A DNA stretch of 64,000 nucleotides from Buxus sempervirens (Eukaryota > Streptophyta > Magnoliopsida > Buxales > Buxaceae), in the NCBI GenBank assembly GCA_947561395.2, contig OX387194.1, positions 26,704,536 to 26,768,535 of the forward strand. The letters run 5' to 3'. A program made the translations under genes and the position numbers. Positions within the stretch are counted from its first letter, which is position 1; each line of letters starts with the position of its first letter. Positions 57,278 through 64,000 of this stretch are shown here, piece after piece. The notes below the pieces were generated by a model, which worked only from the letters and a program-made list of their open reading frames with translations, did not search any database and was not told the origin of the DNA.

Positions 57278-58552
57278 TAGGGTTGCTTATCAGGCTAGGC
57301 CGTAAAGCATGCCCGTGCTTGGCTCGGCACATAAGCGACCTGGCATGGCACGGCGCGTGCCCTCCTAGCGGGTAGTGTCATGCCTGCGGGGTGGGCACAT
57401 GGCACGGTAAGGCAGTACTTGCCAGGCACGACGGACCGTGGCTTGCGAAGCATGTGGGTAGCATAGCCTGCGTCACGCATGCCAAAGCTGGCCATGCCCG
57501 CGTGCTAGCCCAATGGTAGGGACGCGCCCATCATGCTGGCACGTGCAACACGCTCGACAGCTAGCCATTTTACCCCCCAAAAAGTGCTTTTTGCAAGCTT
57601 TTTTACCATTTTATCCCTTCAATAGCTATATACCAACCATAAAGGGGTATACTTGTAATTGACTATAAATGACCATTTCTACTTTTCCAGCAGCCATATT
57701 TGAGAGTAGAGGTGGTAAAAAGCCACTTTTGGTTTTCTATAAATAGGCCTAGCCCTTCCCACTCCAAACCAACCAAACCAATCTTCTCATCTCTTCTCTT
57801 CTTATTATCTTAGAGTGTTGTTGAGAGATTTTGCCAACGGTCAACACACTCAGCAGAGTGCCATGGGGGCATCCCTAGGCCGACCATTTGCAAATCTCTT
57901 AACAAAACTCTAAGAAAGTTATAAATTTTTTTTTTTTTTTTTGCTTTCTTTATTTTCTTTTTAGAGTAATATTCAAAGATTTTGTTAATGACCAATAGAG
58001 ACAAAGTACTCACATGGGCGCATCCCTGAGCCCGACCGTTAGCAAATCTTTGAACAAGGCTCTTACAAAATTATCATTTTGTTTTCTTTCTTCATTTTTG
58101 CATCGTCATGTCTACATAGGAGTTGCAGAAGTGTTACTTGTTTCAATTATTGCTTGGATAATCAAGCAGTAATTGAAGCAAGTAACACCTTTGCAATTCC
58201 TTGTCACAGAAGGGTTTACAAATATGTAAGTATTGTTGCATTTTCAAGAATTGTTTAAGCACCATCCATGTTCTGCAAAACATTCTTTACTTGTCTCTTG
58301 CAGCCTACGTAAATGAAATTTTTTTTTTCAAAAACCATCTTGAGGTTTTTTTTATAGAATTTTTTAATTATTACATGCGGCCTGTGGGCGGCCTTTTAGC
58401 CTTGGGGCCAAGGCCCAACACGGCCCACCCTTAGCTGTTTCGTCCTTGGTTTATTTGTAAACGGTAAGGCCGTGTCGTGCTCGGCCCGTGGCCTGATAGG
58501 CACGGGCTAATCATGCTCATTCCGTGCCGAGCCAACCCGATAAGCAACCCTA
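57278..58552. mobile_element. hAT-type non-autonomous element, 1275 bp, perfect 8-bp target duplication
   Basis: Termini TAGGGTTGCTTATC and GATAAGCAACCCTA are perfect inverted repeats over 14 bp and nearly so further in. TTTAAGCA flanks both sides (57270-57277, 58553-58560). Subterminal regions are rich in GGCACGG/GCCGTGC phrases typical of a plant hAT group. The interior has a TATAAATAGG box near 57739 and a degenerate internal duplication (GGGCGCATCCCTGAGCCCGACC-like at about 57867 and 58017). A long hairpin lies at 58119-58200. No transposase domain is visible. Confidence 0.88.
58119..58200. ncRNA. Near-perfect 38-bp hairpin, miRNA-precursor-like
   Basis: Left arm 58119-58156 (GGAGTTGCAGAAGTGTTACT…) and right arm 58163-58200 (…AGTAACACCTTTGCAATTCC) pair at 33 of 38 positions. 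Four of the other five are G-U wobbles in RNA and one is an A-C mismatch. The loop is six bases (GATAAT). A foldback of this length and quality can be processed to 21-24-nt RNAs. Expression is unknown and it could simply be a MITE-derived inverted repeat. Confidence 0.45.
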
Positions 58553-58785
58553 TTTAAGCACTTGCTAGTGGTTAAGTTCAAGGAAGGGGTCTAAGTAGAT
58601 GAGATACTTAAAGGGGCTAAGAAGATGGTTTCTATAATTGATTCTGTTGGTGAATTCCTCCCTCTCATTGTTTACTGGGTTGGCCGTGCCCAGTTACCGT
58701 ACAAATTGTACCGAACTGGTTAGTCTTGATTGATCTAGAAAAAAAACCCAAAAAAAAAAAAAAAAGAGAGATAAAAAAAATAACC

Positions 58786-58840
58786 AAGGGAGACTTTAAG
58801 CACTTGCTGGTGGTTAAGCTCAAGGAAGGTGTGGAAGATA
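58786..58840 (+). pseudogene. Dabb first exon, copy 2b, truncated
   Basis: After an oligo-A leader like that of the other copies, the sequence reads GDFKHLLVVKLKEGVE. The start codon is AAG instead of ATG, and similarity ends near 58836. It is the counterpart of copy 1b at 12739. Unrelated AT-rich sequence follows. Confidence 0.6.
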
Positions 58841-59322
58841 GTTGCACTCATTATACTTTTTCTTTTGATATCAACTTCTACCCTTGTTGGCTTGCTTCTA
58901 AACCTTATGGGGTATGTTTGTACTTTACCTTATTATCTTAGCATTTCCAAGTATCCATTTCAAGATTCCCTTTCCTTTGTAGTTTTTAATGAATTGATTT
59001 CTTCTTTATTTTCAAATTTTTACTTCATCATGGTAAGTCTAGTCATATTAGAAGAAAGTTGAACTCATTATAATTTTTCTTTTTCTTTTTTTATTAATAT
59101 ATCCTTCCACAATCCTGCCTTTGAATATTTTTGCCATGTAGTTTGGTCCATCATTGTAGCATTTTCTTTTGCATGCAATAGCATACAAGTCATTTATTGT
59201 TCAAAATGAGTCATAGCATACACAAAGGCACTTAATACCATTTTTGAAGTGGTTCTTGGACTTTTGTTGTCATATGTTGGATGGACATGCACTTTCCAAT
59301 TTGCCTACTAATTTTGTTTTCT
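58841..59322. other. AT-rich DNA without recognised features
   Basis: Short frames only, with no repeat ends found before the GGAGG target duplication at 59323. Confidence 0.4.
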
Positions 59323-59807
59323 GGAGGTGTAAGCACCTCATTTTTGCACCTCCGGGAAGTGTCGGAAATGAAAACTCTAACAGGCAGATCAAACCCTAGG
59401 AAGCAGTTTTGACTTTCTAGCCAAAGCTGAATTGGTTGTCATACCCTATCCCGATGGATAGGAAATTTTGACACGGTTCCGACACAACTAAGTTTGCCAG
59501 AATTGGAGTCCAGATAAAGAAATTATGAACAAAACAACCCTAGGGGCAAAAATGCAAAAAAGCTGTCCGCGTGGCGAATGTGCAAGTCACATCTGCCAAG
59601 TGGCAAAAGTAAAGGACAAAAGGACAAGAAAGAAAAATATCTTGAATAAAATAATATTATTTTCCAAAATATCTCATTTTTTGCTAATTAAATTAATTAG
59701 AAAATCAAAATTCGGATTCTCTCATTAAGTGAGAGAATCCACATCAAATCAGCCAAATTGGAGAGAGAAAAGGGCATATCTGGAAAAAGTCTTTTTTTAT
59801 TAAAAAT

Positions 59808-60031
59808 AACTGAAATTATACCTCGGTTATACACATTTTGTGTATAACCAAAATATAATTTCGGATCTTTGGATAAGGTTCCCAAATTACACTGATAAAT
59901 TTTTCTGACATTGTCTCTTAAAAAATTATTACTGATTTGATGTATTTGTAACCGAAATTATATTTCGATTACAAGTAAATTGAGTATTCGGCTATACTTA
60001 ATTTCAGTGTAACCGAAATTTAATTTCAGTT
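59808..60031. repeat. Four 21-bp units (AACCG-like arms, AAATTATATTT core) upstream of TATA
   Basis: Units at 59808-59828, 59846-59866, 59950-59970 and 60011-60031. The first two are halves of a larger 51-bp inverted repeat (59812-59862). The best match is AACCG-AAATTATATTT-CGATT. They end 15 bp before the TATA box. Confidence 0.8.
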
Positions 60032-61310
60032 ACATGGTTTTTGTTTATAAAAGCCAAACAGTGGCTCATTTACAAAGGCTCGTGGTTTTGTTTTTCTTCA
60101 ACCCTCTCCCCTGGTACGAAACCTTCTGGTATACCCCACCATCACCCCTCCAAACTCTCAAACCACTCTCTAACACTTCACAACCTCTTCCTACCCTCTT
60201 CCTCTTCATCTTGAACCAAGAAGGACTTGAAGGTGGTGCCATGGAATCAAGGGAGGGGGACCTACTTGCTGTCCAACTTCAAAGGAGCTTCAATACTCTT
60301 CAAACAAGTCTTCTAACCCCAAGGTAAGCTTCCTTGGTATGTTTCATTCAACATATATGAAAATTGGTTGATTGTGAGCATGATTGCCATGTGCTGTTTT
60401 TTGTTTGTCATTGCAAAGAAGAAACTCCCATGGTGAGGGGAGGTGTTTAGGTCAAAAAATGGAGGAAGAGAGATCATGTCAGAGTGAGTTGGGGTTTATT
60501 TTCAAGGCATATCCCCCTTTTTTATTCTCTCTATTTGACAATGAGAAGAGCATGTTCTTTCCACCTCCTTCACATCTCATGTATCCTATTAAAACCCCCC
60601 AAATCCCTTCTTTAATGGCTTTCAAGTTACTGTCATGCTTGCCTCTCTTTGTTTTCTTCTTTCACCATGGAACGTGCTTGTGAAATGTGGTAGGACTTCA
60701 TGTACTTAAGTAGCATATCCCCCACCTCCATTGCCATGATCCCACTCACCTTTTCTAGCTACTGTTTTGTTGTATCTTGCATGCTTCCCTTCCCTTTTCA
60801 TGTACACCAAGCACATGCATATGCATGGTGCATTTAGAAGGCATGATAGGCTTCTTCACTCTTAGGTTCACCTCACACACATGAATAGTATTATGAATAA
60901 ACACATACACATGAATTCACTGTTTTATTGCATGTGATGAGCCTCTTTTAGTATACCCTTATTTATTATTTATATTTTGTGTCAATATGAGCATGATTTG
61001 CCAAGGTGCCATGTTATAGAGTGGAGGTATATGTTTGTATGTATAAGTGGCCTGCACCCACACACACTTCACCATGTCATACTTGTTGTTTTGATTATTC
61101 TCAATGTGGATGTGCACATGGTGTGGCTGGAAGACCAAGACCTAGGCTATTCGGGCCACCTACCTTCCTTTTCTCATGGAGGAAGGAGGAAGGTCCTGTA
61201 GCACAAGAACAAGGACACCTAAGGTCCCTATTCTATCACTTGAGTCCCTGCTCTAGGTGGGAGAGAAGGCCCCAAGCTTCATCTCCCCACCTCATTGCTT
61301 GAAATAAGTA

Positions 61311-61597
61311 AAATGAGCCTAATTAGGCTCATTTCATTAAACCCAGACCACTGTGGGCCCACAGAGGGGCCCACACAGTCCCTGGTTACCCCTATGGACC
61401 AGGGAATCCCAATCCCCTTTAAAAGCACAAAAAAAAAAAATGATTTCATGTGCTTGCCCGAAAACACAGGTCGGGCAAGCAATTTTCTTCACATAGCCAA
61501 AATATAATTTCGGCTATGTGTATATATAGCATGACCGAAATTATATTTCGGTCATGCTATATTAGGGTGTAGTCAAAATGTAATTTCGGTTATACCC
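61311..61597. repeat. Palindrome-rich segment with three more 21-bp units
   Basis: A 24-bp perfect palindrome (AATGAGCCTAATTAGGCTCA core) lies at 61311-61334 and a hairpin GCTTGCCCG…CGGGCAAGC at 61452-61480. Units at 61495-61515, 61533-61553 and 61571-61591 follow. The middle one sits in a palindrome with perfect 17-bp arms (61525-61561). Confidence 0.85.
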
Positions 61598-62682
61598 AGA
61601 AAACCCTAAAAACCCAGGTTTTATTCCCATTGTTGTTTTTCACCCCTTTTAATTGAAACAACCAGATCCAGTAGGGTTTTGGGTCCTTCCCTAACCCAAT
61701 ATGGGCCTTGGGCCCAGCTTGCGCACCCGTGGGCCTTCCAATGGGACCCACCCAAACCAATTAACATACTTTAATAAGCAACAATTGAGCAAGTTAGGGG
61801 CCACACTAATTGAGGCCCAATAAAAGCCCAATGAGAAACATGTTGACTAGATTAGGTTTGGCTTGGCCGGGACTAGGGCTTGGGCCTATTGGGCCCTACC
61901 TCTTTCTTTAAAGAGAGCCTGTTTACTAAGGGTGGGAAGGGATCCAAATCCCATACCCACAAAGACTTGGGCTTTCTAGCCTAAAGCCTAGGAAATGGGC
62001 CCAAGCCCGTTCCTAGCCCAATTGGAGAAGAATTAAACTGGAGATAAGCAACACAAAAGGCAACTCTTGTGAGGCCCACCCAGTAGGCCCACAGACCATC
62101 CAGGCCCATCAAATAAGTTTTAAACATAATTCTTTGTTAAACCCAAAATAAAAGCAATCAAATTAAACCAAACCTTAAGGGGCTTTTCTAGGGTTTGTTT
62201 AAAGCCCATCAAAGGGACATGTGGGCTATGCTTAGCTCACTAGGGATTCCGCGGGCCTTCCAATGGGGCTTGCCCAATCAGACTGAGACCATTTTTATAA
62301 AAGAAGATAGAATCAAGTAAATGAGACCCATACCACTCAAGATGGTCCCCACACAGACTTAACATAAGAATTGCATATCTGAATAGGATTGGGTGCAATA
62401 GAACAAAAGTTGACTTTAAACCAGGAAGACCCGTGGAACCCGTCACTAGACGGGGCGGACTGGGGTGTCTACGGACTTCCCTAGACAGTAACTGAGAACT
62501 TACTCTGAATCTCAAGCCGCAGACCATTAATAGACAACATTAGATGCCCTGCTGTCTGCTTGCATCCCATTAGGCGGTGGCAACTCCAAGATCCTATTTT
62601 CCCGAAAGGAGGTATGCAGCCACGTGCGCCTCGAGTCAAGTCAGCTACGTGCGGTTCCGCGGATTGACGCGTGCACAGGAGG

Positions 62683-63208
62683 TATATACATACTATATTG
62701 ATAATCACTTGCTGCTCCATTTCATGTTTGTGGAATATGATTCTAGCATTTTTGAATGATTTTATAAATTTTGGTTTTAAAAAACTTCTGTAGACACTTA
62801 CTTTACCTAAATTTGCATTCATTGAATAACTAATAATACCAATGTGCATATCTGTGCTGTGTTTACATGTCCTTTAATTGCCTGTTTAGATAAACGTCTA
62901 TAAATGTTGATAAGAACACAAGTGATAATATTTCCTTTATGTCTTTATAATCAGCAACAATGTAATGAATATCTCACTTCCATCTACAGTTGGTAAGGAG
63001 ATAATGCTTGGAATTAAACTAATCTAGTTGTGTTAGCAAAAATATGCTTAGCGTTCCTTTGCTATTCCATCTCGTTTGTGTTTGGAACCCTAGATTTGGG
63101 GAGAAAAGAAAAGAGATTTAAAAAAAATAAGAGAGGAGAAGAAAAATAATAATTTTCTTTTCTTTTTCGGTGTTTAGATAAGATGAGAAATTTGAAGAAA
63201 AGAAAATT
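62683..63208. other. Unassigned AT-rich DNA
   Basis: An AAAAGAAAAG-rich stretch at 63100-63205 is the only pattern. No gene seen. Confidence 0.4.
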
Positions 63209-64000
63209 TGTTTACACCCGCCGTAGCTCGGCAGAAAATAAAAGTCATACGTGGCTATAAACTCTCTAAAAAGTGAGAGTGGGGTCCGTTAGGAAACCCC
63301 AATATGTGGGATAAGTTGGGAAAAAGTCTATGTGGCAACAAAACTCCCTAAAATATGGGAGTCGAGTCCGTTATAACCCCCCAGTATGTAAAAGAGGGAT
63401 CTATTGGAGAGTCTCTCACCGATTAAATGACTAGATTTAGTGTGATATCCCAATCCGACATAAAAAAAACGGATGAATGCCTTATAAGGTATAAGAGACA
63501 AGGTAAACATTTAACTTAGCGAGGCGCCTTTTGAGGACAAAACCGTACGGGGCTTATACCCAAAGCAGACAATACCTTGCTGGGTTGGGTCGTTACAAAT
63601 GGTATTAGAGCTGGATCCAAGTCAAGTAGTCCGTGGCTGGTGTGGGTCTTGGTGTTGGCTGTAGGAAGTGGTTAGATTGATGAGGGCGAGCCCATGTATG
63701 AGGGGCTGGCAGGTTTCTAGGTGATCATTGCATGAGGACGTGCAGCCCGGTAAGGTATAAGAGACAAGGTAAACACTTAATTTAGCGATGCACCATTTGA
63801 GGACAAAACCGTGTGGGCTTAGGTCCAAAGCGGATAATACCTCACTGGGTTGGGTCGTTACATTTAGTTGGAGAAGTTATCAACGTGCAAAGTGGGGTCC
63901 TAACTTCCTAACGATTGAGAAAGTGGGGGTTGGTTGGAAAACTTGCCAGTCAAGAAATAAGCCTATAAAAGGGGGTTGACAACAAGTGAAAAAGGATCCC
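63209..64000 (+). mobile_element. LTR of the same family as the 22-kb solo LTR, cut by the window end
   Basis: It starts TGTTTACACCCGCCGTAGCT, matching the minus-strand start of the LTR at 22191-46735. It continues with GTGGGGTCC and AACCCC phrases in the same order as that LTR and reaches a CCTATAAAAGGGGG box at 63961. A TRIM is inserted at 63441. The right end lies outside the window, so solo or full-length status is unknown. Confidence 0.65.
63441..63862 (+). mobile_element. TRIM element with both LTRs and target duplication
   Basis: The 5' LTR is 63441-63597 (TGTGATATCCCAATCCGACA…GGGTCGTTACA). It is followed after AA by TGGTATTAGAGC, a close match to the initiator-tRNA-Met PBS. The 3' LTR is shorter (about 63746-63862) and lacks the first ~40 bp. 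TTTAG flanks the element (63436-63440, 63863-63867). The internal region is about 150 bp and non-coding. The solo LTR at 8436-8586 is the same family in reverse. Confidence 0.88.

Larger units (their letters stand above)
57261..58649 (+). pseudogene. Dabb first exon, copy 2a, interrupted by a hAT element
   Basis: ATG 57261 begins MRDFKH. The exon is then split after AAGCA by the hAT element at 57278-58552, and resumes at 58561 with LLVVKFKEGV. A TAA follows, then remnants of DEILKGAKKMVSIIDSV up to a GTGAAT donor-like site at 58650. It is dead by both insertion and stop. It corresponds to copy 1a at 12529. Confidence 0.7.
17283..58840 (+). repeat. Host segmental duplication, copy 2, split by nested insertions
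   Basis: Five pieces, 17283-17566, 21146-22190, 46736-46771, 57130-57277 and 58553-58840, join end to end when the intervening elements and one copy of each target duplication are set aside. The joined order matches copy 1 at 11590-12846 across each junction. About 1.8 kb of host sequence has been expanded to 41.5 kb. Part of the second piece (about 21690-21790) is inverted relative to copy 1. Confidence 0.8.
59328..62677 (+). mobile_element. Tat-like solo LTR with 21-bp quasi-palindromic units
   Basis: 3350 bp, starting TGTAAGCACCTCATTTTTGC and ending GATTGACGCGTGCACA. Perfect GGAGG duplications flank it (59323-59327, 62678-62682). TATAAA lies near 60046 and an AAG|GTAAGC donor-like site at 60324. 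A GGGCCCAC-rich region spans 61700-62290. The U5-like end carries GGGGTGTCTACGGACTTCCC (62463) and GGTGGCAACTCC (62576), as in the other two Tat-like solo LTRs. Seven 21-bp units lie upstream of the TATA box and at 61495-61591. There is no second LTR. Confidence 0.86.

Noticed and set aside
1-64000. tRNA, rRNA, plasmid or bacterial operon features
   Set aside because: No cloverleaf or rRNA signatures, no bacterial gene organisation, and all recognised families are plant nuclear.

Overview
The window is repeat-rich nuclear DNA from a flowering plant, probably intergenic heterochromatin. The evidence is a 23.5-kb Tat-lineage (Ogre/Retand-type) Ty3/gypsy element, several kilobase-long Tekay/Del-type LTRs, a TRIM, hAT-type MITEs, a plant RTE-clade LINE, and fragments of a plant A/B-barrel (Dabb) stress-response gene. 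No intact host gene, rRNA, tRNA or CRISPR array was found. Nearly everything open for more than 100 codons belongs to the Tat element.

Left part (1-14.6 kb): a 5'-truncated RTE LINE on the minus strand (about 1.1-2.4 kb); a 307-bp hAT MITE; a possible PIF/Harbinger-like element; head-to-head MITE ends; a degenerate minus-strand Tekay-type LTR carrying a TRIM solo LTR; broken Copia and Gypsy fragments (9.9-11.2 kb); then a host segment (11.59-12.85 kb) with two copies of the first exon of a Dabb-domain gene, followed by CT-rich duplicated sequence.

Right part (14.6-64 kb): a second copy of the same host segment has been split by nested insertions and is now spread over 17.28-58.84 kb. The insertions, each bounded by target-site duplications (TSDs) I could read, are: a hAT-like element (17567-21145) holding a Tekay-type solo LTR; a ~1-kb solo LTR (22191-46735) holding the Tat element (22637-46151, TSD GTAGT); a Tekay-type solo LTR (46772-57129) holding a Tat-like solo LTR (47013-54154) that itself holds a second Tat-like solo LTR in the opposite orientation (48576-52480); and a hAT element (57278-58552) that landed inside codon 6 of a Dabb exon. 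Further right are another Tat-like solo LTR (59328-62677) and an LTR related to the 22-kb one, interrupted by a TRIM. A separate Tekay-type solo LTR lies at 14587-17065.

The Tat element looks whole or nearly so: 2413-bp LTRs differing at about 11 sites (0.46%), a PBS, a PPT, a long gag-pro frame, a pol frame with dual RNase H, and two intron-bearing antisense accessory genes with plant-mobile-domain-like proteins. Its strongest unexplained signal is a family of 26 quasi-palindromic 21-22-bp units, AACCG-N11-CGGTT, confined to its non-coding parts. A different LTR family at 59.3-62.7 kb carries seven units of the same 21-bp length with AACCG/CGGTT-like arms but a different AT-rich core. I regard this shared unit architecture as the most likely undescribed feature in the window.
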